Positions 7,045-15,621 of a stretch of 64,000 nt of DNA are shown piece by piece; the stretch's first letter is position 1, and every line of letters begins with the position of its first letter. The notes under the pieces were generated by a model. The model saw only the letters and a program-made list of their open reading frames with translations. It searched no databases and was not told the DNA's origin. The DNA lies in the NCBI RefSeq assembly GCF_902459615.1, contig NZ_CABPSA010000001.1, positions 930,001 through 994,000 on the forward strand. The letters are read 5' to 3'. The position numbers and the translations under genes were made by a program. This DNA comes from Pandoraea commovens (GTDB taxonomy: Bacteria > Pseudomonadota > Gammaproteobacteria > Burkholderiales > Burkholderiaceae).

Positions 7045-7143
7045 AACACTCAGTCGCCTGTACCCAGCATGGTGGGTATCAGCAACCGACCAGCCGGTGA
7101 TCGATCGCCAACTGAACCTCCTCGATCAGCGCCGCCTGGATGA
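7042..7143 (+). pseudogene. truncated plus-strand phage frame after junction 3
   Basis: A 33-codon frame starting inside the third junction element. It is Pro/Ser-rich and overlaps the end of the convergent gene at 7079-7348. By position it corresponds to the intact genes that follow junctions 1 and 2, so I read it as the remains of such a gene. A short real peptide is possible. Confidence 0.35.
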
Positions 7144-7348
7144 CATCGAGCTCCTCGACCTTCGCCAGCGTGAGCTTCCTGGCACCAAAAGGCTCGATCA
7201 GTTCGACGCCATCAAAGGGCGTGACCTCGATGGTGACGTCCCACAGGGTTGCGCGCTCGCCGATCTTAATGTCGACGGTGCAACCGCGATACACGAAGTT
7301 GAGGGAAGGCATTTTGTGGGCGGCTTCGAAAGATGGCCTGACAACCAT
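7079..7348 (-). CDS. small hypothetical protein
   Basis: Up to 89 residues from the ATG at 7348. A later ATG (MPSLNF) would give 77 residues, and neither has a good ribosome site. The sequence alternates beta-like segments (YRGCTVDIKIGERATLWDVTI) with a helix rich in Glu/Leu near the end. It looks like a folded small protein, but I do not recognise a family. It is a fourth minus-strand gene in the phage segment. Confidence 0.45.
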   Translation of the reverse strand: MVVRPSFEAAHKMPSLNFVYRGCTVDIKIGERATLWDVTIEVTPFDGVELIEPFGARKLTLAKVEELDVIQAALIEEVQLAIDHRLVGC

Positions 7349-7434
7349 AATAGTACGTAAGAGCAAAGTCTTACGAGTTACGCAGGAAGATTTGGGAATT
7401 TGGACGTAAGCGCCGCCGGCGCACGTTTGTATAA

Positions 7435-7462
7435 CGGGGACGCCCTTGTTAGCGCGTCCCCG
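7435..7462 (+). terminator. rho-independent terminator before the excisionase-integrase pair
   Basis: A 9-bp stem CGGGGACGC / GCGTCCCCG with a 10-base loop, followed by TTTGCATTTT. It separates the early cassette from the int operon, so the latter should have its own promoter between here and 7511. Confidence 0.65.
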
Positions 7463-7510
7463 TTTGCATTTTGAAGCGCGGGTGACCGCGATCGATGATG
7501 GAGTTAAGAC

Positions 7511-7753
7511 ATGGCAGCCGTACTGGAACAGCCATTGGAACTGACTGGCGAAGAAATCGCGCGAATCACCGGCTACCGCCGCGCGGCAAAGCAGATCGAC
7601 GTTCTGGCGTCACTCGGCATCCCGGCACGCCGCCGCCCCGATAATTCAGTGCTGGTGCTTCGCATGCACTGCCTCTACCCGATGGGCGCGCCCCTGACAC
7701 CTACCGCCCCGGCAAACGAGCCTCAACTGCAACCGATAAGGCGCGCAAAATGA
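7511..7753 (+). CDS. DUF4224 excisionase-like protein
   Basis: An 80-residue protein. The segment LTGEEIARITGYRRAAKQIDVLASLGIPARRRPDNSVLVLR matches, by memory, the DUF4224 family: a small DNA-binding domain found just upstream of phage integrases and thought to act like Xis. It overlaps the integrase gene by ATGA, so the two are made together. Its presence with int and an att site suggests the element is, or was, excisable. Confidence 0.75.
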   Translation: MAAVLEQPLELTGEEIARITGYRRAAKQIDVLASLGIPARRRPDNSVLVLRMHCLYPMGAPLTPTAPANEPQLQPIRRAK

Positions 7754-8859
7754 ACCGTCGTAGGAAGACTTCGCGCGGACTGCCCCGCCGCGTGCTGCTG
7801 AATCACGGTGCTTACTATTTTTTCGCGCCTCAACCGACGCGCAACCCGTGGACCGGCAAGGTGCAGCGATGGATAAGGCTTTGCGCAGAGTCCGACGGCG
7901 AGTCGGTAATGCTCACGAAGCTAGGCGAGCTGCTGGGCGAGCAGAAGTTGATCACGGGCACGATGCCTTACCTGTGTGCCGAGTGGAAGGCGAACAAGCT
8001 GGGTAGATACTCTGCCGAGGTGCAAAAGGACTATGGTCGCATGGCCGACACAGTCAGTGCCGCCTTCTCCGCGTTCACCGTCGCGCAGGTGAAGACCAAG
8101 ACCTGCGCTGACTTTCTTCGGGCGAACTTCGCCGACAAACCCAACACCGCCCAGAAGTACGCCAACGTACTTCGCAAGATGTTCCGCTATGCGATCAGCG
8201 AGATGGGGCTTCGAGATGACAATCCGTGCGATCAGTTGGACCTATCCGACTACGAGACCAAACGGCGCGAGAAGCTGCCAACGCACGAGCAGCTTGGCGC
8301 CATCCGTACTGCTGCCCTCACGGGTGACGACGGACTACCGACTGAGTCAGGCCCGACGTTTCAATGCATCATGGACATGGCCTACCTGTGCTGGCAGCGC
8401 GGCGTCGACATTAGAACGCTCAAGGAAAGCCAGATCGACGACACCGCTGGCGTGATTCGCTTCAAGCCGTCAAAAACGGCGAAAACGAGTGGCAAGGTGC
8501 TTGACATCGCGGTGACTCCCGCGATTCAGCGCGTCATTGACCGTGCGAGGGCCATCAAGCGGACAAGGAAGATGATCAGCCCATACCTTTTTCCAACGCG
8601 CGACAAGACGCCTTACACGAAATCGGGCCTGAACTCGGCATGGGTTCGCGCTCGCACACGCGCGAAGATCGTTGACGACATCCTGTTCCGGGACCTTCGA
8701 GCCTTGGGGGCGACCGACGCGGCGAAGGCCGGGAGCCAGCGGACGGAGATTCAACGCCGTCTCGCCCACACCAGCGGGAAGACGAGCGAAATTTACATCA
8801 AAGAGGCGATACCGGAGACATCCCGAATGGACGTCAAATTGCCCTGGGAATCCGCCTAA
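7750..8859 (+). CDS. int: phage tyrosine recombinase (integrase)
   Basis: A 369-residue protein. A SAM-like core-binding segment covers about residues 60-150, and the catalytic domain follows. Candidate catalytic residues are the Arg in GVDIRTLKES, the Lys-rich strand KPSKTAKTSGK, the FRDLRALG box (where the first His of the usual HxLR is Arg), the His in RRLAHTSGKTSE and the Tyr in EIYIKE. It catalyses site-specific integration and excision between attP and attB. The gene points toward a tRNA-Pro fragment 118 bases downstream, the normal position for an integrase beside its att site. Confidence 0.9.
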   Translation: MNRRRKTSRGLPRRVLLNHGAYYFFAPQPTRNPWTGKVQRWIRLCAESDGESVMLTKLGELLGEQKLITGTMPYLCAEWKANKLGRYSAEVQKDYGRMADTVSAAFSAFTVAQVKTKTCADFLRANFADKPNTAQKYANVLRKMFRYAISEMGLRDDNPCDQLDLSDYETKRREKLPTHEQLGAIRTAALTGDDGLPTESGPTFQCIMDMAYLCWQRGVDIRTLKESQIDDTAGVIRFKPSKTAKTSGKVLDIAVTPAIQRVIDRARAIKRTRKMISPYLFPTRDKTPYTKSGLNSAWVRARTRAKIVDDILFRDLRALGATDAAKAGSQRTEIQRRLAHTSGKTSEIYIKEAIPETSRMDVKLPWESA

Positions 8860-8976
8860 TACATGCCTGGAAGGCTATACGACACGGGCCTTTTCGGCGC
8901 GCAAAAACTGAGCAAGTTTTAGGCGACTCTCACGCAAACCCAATGGACATCGGGTTTTCCAGCGAGTGCGGCCCCG

Positions 8977-9022
<46 letters not shown>

Positions 9023-9028
9023 GAATTG

Positions 9029-9064
9029 AAAAACCCGCACAGTCTTTGGCTGTGCGGGTTTTTT
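9029..9064 (+). terminator. terminator behind the tRNA-Pro fragment
   Basis: AAAACCCGCACAG and CTGTGCGGGTTTTTT form a long stem around TCTTTGG. It probably ended the tRNA-Pro transcript in the uninterrupted chromosome. An almost identical hairpin occurs at 9539-9577. Confidence 0.85.
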
Positions 9065-9113
9065 CATGTCTGCATCATTGGGACACGAAACGGCGAGTGA
9101 GCATCGCCGACGA

Positions 9114-9341
9114 CTAGTGCCAACCGCGATGCCAACCGTAGCGCGGATGCCACCATCCCCATCCATAGTGCGCGTGATAGCGCCACGAATAGCCGGGACC
9201 CGGCACCACACCGACGGGCGCAACGTACACGACACCCGCGGGGGCAACCTCCGCCGGCTCAACCGGTGCCACCACGCAGCCGGACAGCGAGGCCGCCAAC
9301 AGAAGCGGCACAACAAGGGTGTAACAGGACTTGGATTTCAT
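9114..9341 (-). CDS. small Trp/His-rich lipoprotein
   Basis: A 75-residue protein starting at MKSKSCYTL. It has a signal peptide with lipobox LSGC. The mature protein is Val/Pro-rich, then ends in a dense Trp, His, Gly and Tyr tail (HYGWGWWHPRYGWHRGWH). The tail resembles that of the lipoprotein at 41530-41790, so both belong to a loose group of envelope proteins common in Burkholderiaceae. The function is unknown. Confidence 0.7.
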   Translation of the reverse strand: MKSKSCYTLVVPLLLAASLSGCVVAPVEPAEVAPAGVVYVAPVGVVPGPGYSWRYHAHYGWGWWHPRYGWHRGWH

Positions 9342-9538
9342 GATCGATAATCTCAACGTTGTCGCCTGAACTTTGCGTAGCGCTTACTTTTGGGGTTTCA
9401 GTAGAAATGAGGGGGCGCCTGCTCTCATAAACGCCCGCTGCGCGGCAAATGTTGACGCAATGCCTTCGCGAATTTGTAAGCCCGTATTACTCCGCGTTAC
9501 GACTTGGAAGGTGTCAGTAGCGTTAGCGAATAAGAGTT

Positions 9539-9577
9539 AAAAAAACCCGCACAGTGTTTGGCTGTGCGGGTTTTTTA
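9539..9577. terminator. second copy of the CCCGCACAG terminator
   Basis: The stem AAAACCCGCACAG / CTGTGCGGGTTTT is the same as at 9029-9064 and the loop differs by one base. A-tracts and T-tracts on both sides make it bidirectional. It lies 25 bases after the stop of the acyltransferase gene on the minus strand and probably terminates it. Confidence 0.8.
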
Positions 9578-9601
9578 CTTTCTGAATCGTTGCGGCGGCG
9601 G

Positions 9602-10795
9602 TTAAGACGTCACAACCTGCCGGATCGCTCGCATCCGGCTCGACAGCACCGCATGCGTTTGCAGCAAGAGGCGGCGCATCGGACGCTCCCACAGCACGTA
9701 GACAGCCACCGACGTAATGCCGATGACGAGGCAAAGCAACAGCAGCGTCAGCGGCCACGGAAGTAGCGTCGTCCACCCTTTCGTCATCGCGTACTTGATG
9801 ATGAGCTGATGCACCATGTAGAGCGCAAAACTCGCCTCTCCAAGGAACACCAGAACTCGATTGGAAAGCCCCCGGCTCAACGCACCAGCAGAATGCGCGA
9901 ACACAAAGATCATGAATGCGAACACCAACACGCCACCCGCTACGTCCAGCCAACTGCCGAATATGTGAAAACCACGTCCCAGAACGGCGGCAACGACATA
10001 ACGCGAAACCACGCCAAATGCCAATAGCAACAAGATCGCGCCGACCTCAAGGACGTTCGCATGTTTCGTCACAAAACCGGAATAACGTCGCTCGCGAAAC
10101 ACTCGCGCGGCCCACACGCCCACGGCGAACTCGAAGAGCCTTGCAAACGGACTCTGCGAAACCAGCAGTACCGCCGAGAACCTCCATGGATCCTCAGACC
10201 ACACGGTCGCATGGTTGAATTCAAGCAGAAAGAGGCCGATCGCCGTCAATATACCGATCAGGATCACCACCTTTCCGACCTGCCGGGAAGCCGCCAATAC
10301 AGGAAAGAGCAGATAGAAGCCGAACTCGGCCGAAATGCTCCAGGACACGGAATTCAACGAGAAGACGTAGCCGTACTGCGGAATCCATGCATGCAACATG
10401 CTGAGATTCGTCAGCACCTTGGGTAGCCAAAAGCCATCGAACAGCATCGCGCGATCATAGGCAAACACGACCGCGAAGACACACAGCGCATGCACCGGCC
10501 ACAAGCGCGCAAGTCGACTCGCATAGAACTTGGACAAGGACATCTTCGTCGCATCCGGATAAACCGTCGACAAGATGAAGCCGGACAGCACAAAGAAGAA
10601 CGACACACCCAACGCCATCTGATTAATCGACGGCATCGGAATCACCACACCTTGCAGGTGATAAAAAACCACAAAGAACGCCGCAAAGAACCGAAGCGAA
10701 GTCAACGGCGCTATTCGGCCCTTCCCAGAAATTCCGCCATCCGTTGCCTCGGAATATTTATTTTGGACTCCATATAAAACGTCGGACTTCGACAT
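9602..10795 (-). CDS. acyltransferase 3 family membrane protein (OafA/YrhL type)
   Basis: A 397-residue protein starting at MSKSDVLY. About ten hydrophobic helices are visible. Family signs are the RIAPLTSLRFFAAFFVVFYH segment with the conserved Arg and His near the N-terminus, and FFFVLSGF followed by FYASRLARLWPVH. Such enzymes transfer acetyl or other acyl groups to sugars of lipopolysaccharide, capsule or small glycosides in the inner membrane. No glycosyltransferase or capsule genes lie nearby, so the acceptor cannot be told. No SGNH domain is attached. Confidence 0.88.
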   Translation of the reverse strand: MSKSDVLYGVQNKYSEATDGGISGKGRIAPLTSLRFFAAFFVVFYHLQGVVIPMPSINQMALGVSFFFVLSGFILSTVYPDATKMSLSKFYASRLARLWPVHALCVFAVVFAYDRAMLFDGFWLPKVLTNLSMLHAWIPQYGYVFSLNSVSWSISAEFGFYLLFPVLAASRQVGKVVILIGILTAIGLFLLEFNHATVWSEDPWRFSAVLLVSQSPFARLFEFAVGVWAARVFRERRYSGFVTKHANVLEVGAILLLLAFGVVSRYVVAAVLGRGFHIFGSWLDVAGGVLVFAFMIFVFAHSAGALSRGLSNRVLVFLGEASFALYMVHQLIIKYAMTKGWTTLLPWPLTLLLLCLVIGITSVAVYVLWERPMRRLLLQTHAVLSSRMRAIRQVVTS

Positions 10796-11208
10796 GCGTG
10801 TTCGATCCCTCAACTTTGATGAGCAGAATCCCACTTGGCGGATGCAAATCGGAAATGCTGCTCAATGGCCAGCATGAATGAGTCCTGCGTCGCGTCATGC
10901 GCTATCGCGGCACATCGTTATGTCCGGACGGATGCTTCGGATCGGGTCAACGCAGGAAAGCCCGGAGGCTACCAAGCCAGCGGGCGTTGGTGACGCATGG
11001 CGGACGAGAATCAGCCACTTCCCATGGGGCGGAAGGGAAAAGGCCCAAACAGGAACCGGCCGCCTCCCATCAAATCGCGGGTAAGAAACCGGAATAATCT
11101 GTGCGAACGGGAGCCACGCTCAGTGACGGCGGGTGCCGACTGGGAGGGGGAACATGTTTAGGAGCCCGTGCGTCGTGACGGACTCCCCAAAATGCAGGAA
11201 TTTTTCGC
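10796..11208. other. intergenic, 413 bases
   Basis: I see no convincing gene. Short frames here lack ribosome sites and family-like sequence. The part next to 10795 should contain the acyltransferase promoter. No strong hairpin or repeat is seen. Confidence 0.4.
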
Positions 11209-11532
11209 TTAATCCGACACCGGGATATAAGCCTTCATGGTATAGCGCGCGTCCGGCATGACGACCAAGCGCGCTTCGATCACGCGCATGCCTTCGTATC
11301 GAACGCATACCGGCATCACGTAGACGCAATCGAACACGCGCTGCACTGTCGGTTCGTCGCCGGGCTCTGCTGCACGAAACCGCATCGAGCGCAATCGATC
11401 CAGTAGAAAGCCACGGACGTCCTGCTCGGAGGGTGCCTCGACGCCGATAGCACGGGCGAATTCATCGTGTGCGAATTTGCGGACGAGATCCACCGTCTCG
11501 TCCAGATTGGCCTGAACCGCGACCGTTTTCAT
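11209..11532 (-). CDS. hypothetical protein
   Basis: A 107-residue protein. The start at MKTVAVQ is preferred over upstream codons because GTGAGGACATC stands just before it. It has no signal peptide or membrane helix. The first half is helical with acidic residues (NLDETVDLVRKFAHDEFARA). The second half is beta-rich with VYVMPVCVRYEGMRVIEARLVV. No family is recognised. Confidence 0.6.
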   Translation of the reverse strand: MKTVAVQANLDETVDLVRKFAHDEFARAIGVEAPSEQDVRGFLLDRLRSMRFRAAEPGDEPTVQRVFDCVYVMPVCVRYEGMRVIEARLVVMPDARYTMKAYIPVSD

Positions 11533-11676
11533 GATGTCCTCACATCGTTGCGCCGTGGTAACCGTTATGAATGTGTCAGTTTGTCGAGCTGATCCATCGT
11601 CGCCCGTCCGACTGCCCCCTGCGAGCGCGACGATGAAAAGATAAGACAAAATTTCCGCTTTCAAAAGACTGGATTT

Positions 11677-14172
11677 TTATACAGCCTCGCTCCCCGGCTT
11701 TTGCCATGCCTGCGCCCAGTCGACCAGCTCGGTTTCCGGCAGCGGTTTGCTCAGGAAATAGCCTTGCGCGAAGTCGCATCCGAGCGCGCGAAGCTTCTCC
11801 AGCGTCACAGCGTCCTCAATGCCTTCCGCCACGATGCGAATGCCCATGCTGTGGCCCAGCGCAATTGTCGAGCGTACGATCAGCGTGTCGTTTTGCTCAT
11901 GCGCCATCCCCTTCACGAACGACCGGTCGATCTTGATTTCCTCCACCGGCATGCGCTTCAGATACGACAGCGATGAATAGCCTGTGCCGAAGTCGTCGAT
12001 CGCAATACGCACGCCCATGCGATGCAAGCGCTCCATCGTGATCAACGCCTGCTCCGGATCGTCCATCAGCGCGCTCTCGGTAATCTCGACACACAACCAA
12101 TGCGGTGCAAGCGCGTGTTCGCTCAACACCCGCTTGAGGTAATCCGGTAAATCGACGTCCACCAGATCGCGCGCGGACAAGTTGATCGACATGCCAAGCG
12201 GAATCCCTCGCGCATGCCATGCGGCGCACGTCGCGATGGCCTCCGCCGCGACCCACCGGGAAATGACGCGGATGAACCCGGTCTGCTCCGCAAACGGAAT
12301 GAACTCCGCCGGAGGCACGATCCCCCGCTTCGGGTGCCGCCACCGCACCAGCGCTTCGACACGCACGGCCCTGCCGTCCGACAAGTCCACTTGCGGCTGA
12401 TAGCAAAGGTACAGGCCGCCATGCTCGATCGCATGACGCAGATCGCTCATCAGCGACAAGCGGTCCCGGTCGCGACTCTCGGTATCCGGCTCGTACACTG
12501 CGACGCCCAGATTCGAACGCTTCGCCGCGTACATCGCGAGATCCGCACGCCGCAGCAGCGTGTGCATGTCCGAACCGTGATCGGGATAGACGGCGATGCC
12601 GAAGCTCGCGCCAACGTCCACCGTCTGACCGTCGACCACGATGGGCGCATCGAGGGCGCTCGCAAGCCCCGTCGCACACCGATGCGCCGCCGCCTGATCG
12701 CCGCCGCGCACGAGAATGGCGAACTCGTCGCCGCCAAGACGCGCCACCATATAGCCCGACGCTTTAAGCTCGGTGCTCAGCCGGTGCCCCGCCTCCCACA
12801 ACAGGTGATCGCCGACGTGATGCCCCAGCGTGTCGTTCACGTCCTTGAAGCGGTCCATATCCATGAGGATGACGGCGAACGGGGCGCCGCCACGATACGC
12901 TTGCGTGATGTCGGCCTGCATCCGCTCGCTGAACGCCGCGCGATTCGGCAGCCCGGTCAGCGTATCGACGTAAGCCAGTTCGGTAATACGCTCCTCGCGC
13001 TCGGCAATCGCGTTGCGCATCAGGTCGAACGCGCGCGCCAGATCGCCGGTTTCGTCGCGGCGTCGCACGTCGATGGCCGCCGCGTAATCGCCCTTGCCGA
13101 TGCGTCGTGCCAGATCCACGAACGCGGCCAGCGGACGCGTCACGCTACGCGCGATCAGCGCCGCCCCGAGCACCGAAATCACAATGCCGCCGAGCGTCAG
13201 CCAGAGTAGCGTCGAGCGAAGTTGACGGAACGGACCCGCCGCCTCGGTCAACGAGCGTTGCAGCACGGCGATAACGGGAGCGGGAGCGGGAGCGGGGGCG
13301 GCGGCGCCCGTCCCGGACAGATTGACAACGCGTGCGGCATATCCGCTCACGCGCGACGTCGTCTCCTTCCCCGTCACGCGAATGACGTTCCGGGTCAGCG
13401 CCGTTTGCAAGTCGGCACGATCGGCCGACGGCAGCGAACTCGCCACCACCTCCCACTGTCCGGAGGCGACGCGATGCACCAGTGACACCTCCAGCCCCGA
13501 CAGCTCGTGCATGTCGCGCGCGAACGCGTCGTCGAGTGCGAAGCCCATCGTCACCCAGCCGATGATCAGCGGCGCTTTGACCGGCACACTCACCAGTTCA
13601 TACGCGCGGCCGCCGAGCATGCCAATCACGGAGACGGAGGTGCCCGCCTTGCCTCTCAGGTTGCCGCGCGGTGTGCCGGGTAGCGCGGAGTCGGTCGCAT
13701 CGGTGTCGTCACCGTCGCTCACCGCGCCCGACACCCGCGAATCGGCGATCACCGCGCCGTTCAGATCGACGAGTAGCGCCACGTCTGCATGCACACGCTC
13801 GCGCACGTTCTCAAGTGCCGAGTGCATCGTCACCGGGTCATGCAGTGCCACTGCCTCACGAAATCCGAAGTCGGCCGTGACGACCTGAGCCACCTGCGTC
13901 AGTTCGTCCGCCTTGGTTTGCAGCGCCCGGCAGAACACGCGCTGGCCGACCGAAAGCTGCTCCGCGACCTGCGCGGAGGACGCGTCGTTGAGCGCCCGGC
14001 TGGCCGTCATCTGCATGACGGCGAGCACCACCAGAATCAGGGCGACGAACACCAGCGTGATCTTCGTGCGCAGACGATGCCAGCCAAGACTGGCCAATTT
14101 GCCACGCGTAATGCCAAGAAATCGGCCACGAAGGTTGCCAGGCAATCTCAGGAATGCAGGAAAGAACGACAC
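11677..14172 (-). CDS. membrane GGDEF-EAL protein, probable cyclic-di-GMP phosphodiesterase
   Basis: An 831-residue protein: TM helix about 38-56, a large periplasmic sensing region, TM helix near 320-340, a HAMP-like linker, then GGDEF and EAL domains. The GGDEF motif is canonical (RLGGDEFAIL) but has no RxxD inhibitory site. The EAL domain has EALVRW, EITES, DDFGTGYSS and QGYFLSKPL, so phosphodiesterase activity is expected. The output is breakdown, and perhaps also synthesis, of cyclic-di-GMP in response to a periplasmic signal. A (Ala-Pro)n stretch in the periplasmic part is encoded by a GGGAGC simple repeat near 13280. It starts three bases after the stop of the cupredoxin-like gene, so they form an operon. 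Confidence 0.9.
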   Translation of the reverse strand: MSFFPAFLRLPGNLRGRFLGITRGKLASLGWHRLRTKITLVFVALILVVLAVMQMTASRALNDASSAQVAEQLSVGQRVFCRALQTKADELTQVAQVVTADFGFREAVALHDPVTMHSALENVRERVHADVALLVDLNGAVIADSRVSGAVSDGDDTDATDSALPGTPRGNLRGKAGTSVSVIGMLGGRAYELVSVPVKAPLIIGWVTMGFALDDAFARDMHELSGLEVSLVHRVASGQWEVVASSLPSADRADLQTALTRNVIRVTGKETTSRVSGYAARVVNLSGTGAAAPAPAPAPVIAVLQRSLTEAAGPFRQLRSTLLWLTLGGIVISVLGAALIARSVTRPLAAFVDLARRIGKGDYAAAIDVRRRDETGDLARAFDLMRNAIAEREERITELAYVDTLTGLPNRAAFSERMQADITQAYRGGAPFAVILMDMDRFKDVNDTLGHHVGDHLLWEAGHRLSTELKASGYMVARLGGDEFAILVRGGDQAAAHRCATGLASALDAPIVVDGQTVDVGASFGIAVYPDHGSDMHTLLRRADLAMYAAKRSNLGVAVYEPDTESRDRDRLSLMSDLRHAIEHGGLYLCYQPQVDLSDGRAVRVEALVRWRHPKRGIVPPAEFIPFAEQTGFIRVISRWVAAEAIATCAAWHARGIPLGMSINLSARDLVDVDLPDYLKRVLSEHALAPHWLCVEITESALMDDPEQALITMERLHRMGVRIAIDDFGTGYSSLSYLKRMPVEEIKIDRSFVKGMAHEQNDTLIVRSTIALGHSMGIRIVAEGIEDAVTLEKLRALGCDFAQGYFLSKPLPETELVDWAQAWQKPGSEAV

Positions 14173-14175
14173 GCG

Positions 14176-14817
14176 TCAGTCCCCATGCAGCGGCAACGTC
14201 AGCGAAAGCAGTTTGGCTCCTGCCGAAACGTCCGCCGGTAGCCTGAATGTGCCCACGACGGCAGCCGGTACGTTGCCCAGACGCGGGTGCCAGACCGACA
14301 CGCGGTACCGCCCCTGCGGCACTTGCGGTAGCTCGCCCCGGCCGGTTGCCCCGGTCTTCGCGAAGTACGGCGTGTCCACGACCACGACGTACGCAATCAT
14401 CATGTCGTGAATGTTGCAGCCGATGGTGACCACGCCGGGCTTGTCGAACACCACGCGCTTCGACCCGCCGCGATACAGCTTCAGCTCGAAGCGTTTCGCG
14501 TCGGAAAGCGAATAGACGTCGTGCGCGATGTCGTCCCGATTCGGGAAATCGATGGCCGCCCCCCTCTGCACGACGGTGACCAGCGGCATGAACATCTTGT
14601 GTTGCTGGACGATGGACGCCGCTGCCGGACGCGCCACTGGCACCTTGCCGTCTTCCGGGGTGAGATAGACGACCGCGTCATCCAGTGCGACTCCGGTGCT
14701 GTCGCGCACCTGGAAATCCTGCGCCACGGCGGCCGCGCCGTGCAAGGCCAGCGCCAATACCGCCAGGCGCGCCCCCTTGAGGGCCGCACGCAGCGGCAGA
14801 CGTCCTGTTGTCTTCAT
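14176..14817 (-). CDS. periplasmic cupredoxin-like (methylamine-utilization type) protein
   Basis: A 213-residue protein with a signal peptide ending near AAAVAQ (about residue 33). Family features are an N-terminal strand region on DSTGVALDDAVVYL, HKMFMPLVTVVQRGAAIDFPNRDDIAHDVYS, and later GVVTIGCNIHDMMIAY. His, Cys and Met are placed as in plastocyanin-like copper sites. These proteins are often labelled methylamine utilization protein without proof. It is translationally adjacent to the GGDEF-EAL gene, which suggests that it feeds a metal or redox signal to that receptor. This link is inference. Confidence 0.75.
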   Translation of the reverse strand: MKTTGRLPLRAALKGARLAVLALALHGAAAVAQDFQVRDSTGVALDDAVVYLTPEDGKVPVARPAAASIVQQHKMFMPLVTVVQRGAAIDFPNRDDIAHDVYSLSDAKRFELKLYRGGSKRVVFDKPGVVTIGCNIHDMMIAYVVVVDTPYFAKTGATGRGELPQVPQGRYRVSVWHPRLGNVPAAVVGTFRLPADVSAGAKLLSLTLPLHGD

Positions 14818-15126
14818 GATGGAATTGCGATGTCGCGCAGTGCAAACGGAAACGGGGGAAACAGAGAAACGGGCAGTGATGGGGAGATAACGCTACAAAC
14901 CCCTGAACTATTCCTACGCACCGATAGGAAATTTGCCGTCGTCGCAGTATGCGTCAGGCGACCTTGCGTTGCCTTTCAACGCGCCATCAAGCCGAACGCG
15001 TCCGCAAAAGCTGGGAAATTCGCTTTACTTTCTACTTTCGTTTTACTTTTTGGAATTTCCGCTTTGAAGGGTACGTGCACGGCGGCGCACGGGAATGCGC
15101 CGGGCCGTGTCACGTCGTTTGGGTCG
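14818..15126. other. intergenic, 309 bases
   Basis: No gene is seen. Near 15010-15065 there is a T-rich stretch with CTTTACTTTC-type repeats framed by the inverted pair GGAAATTC and GAATTTCC. The promoter of the cupredoxin-like gene should lie close to 14820-14900. Confidence 0.4.
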
Positions 15127-15621
15127 TCAGGCCGTCAAACGAGCAAGCAGCGTGCGCGGACGTCCGGCACGCACTTGCGCGGCCAGTGCCGCTTCGCGCC
15201 AGCGTGCCGTGGGCACTTCCGACGGCGAGAGCAGGCTGTCGAAGCCGCACGCCCACAACATCGCCAACTGGTCGGGCAACAGCGGGCCCGCCGCACGGAT
15301 GGCCCCCTTGAACTGCCACTTGTCGCGAAGGAACTTCGCCAGCGTGAAGCCACGGCCGTCGCGCGTCTTCGGGAATTCGATCACCACGAGTTCCAGCTTC
15401 GGCAACAGCGCCGCGATGCGTTCGGGGTCGTCGTGACCCTGCACGCGAATACCGGCAGGAGCTACGCCCTGTGCGTCCGCCGCGAGCCATGCGTCGAGCG
15501 GCAGCACGGTGTCATTGCTCACCTGATCCGCCGCGCTGGCATCGTTGGCGGCATTGGCGACGTCGGCCGCGACATAAGTCCAGACGTCCTCGACGGGCAG
15601 TCCGTTACGATCAATCAACAT
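15127..15621 (-). CDS. DUF934 protein of the sulfite reductase operon
   Basis: A 164-residue protein from MLIDRNGLPVED, with AAGGGAGC as the ribosome site. It overlaps the end of the sulfite reductase gene by 11 bases. DUF934 proteins accompany cysI in many Beta- and Alphaproteobacteria and are thought to help sulfite reduction. Signs are the VQGHDDPERIAALLPKLELVVIEFPKTRDGRGF segment and the downstream RDKWQFKGAIRAAG. In many relatives cysH, cysD and cysN follow, but here a 309-base gap and an unrelated gene follow. Confidence 0.85.
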   Translation of the reverse strand: MLIDRNGLPVEDVWTYVAADVANAANDASAADQVSNDTVLPLDAWLAADAQGVAPAGIRVQGHDDPERIAALLPKLELVVIEFPKTRDGRGFTLAKFLRDKWQFKGAIRAAGPLLPDQLAMLWACGFDSLLSPSEVPTARWREAALAAQVRAGRPRTLLARLTA

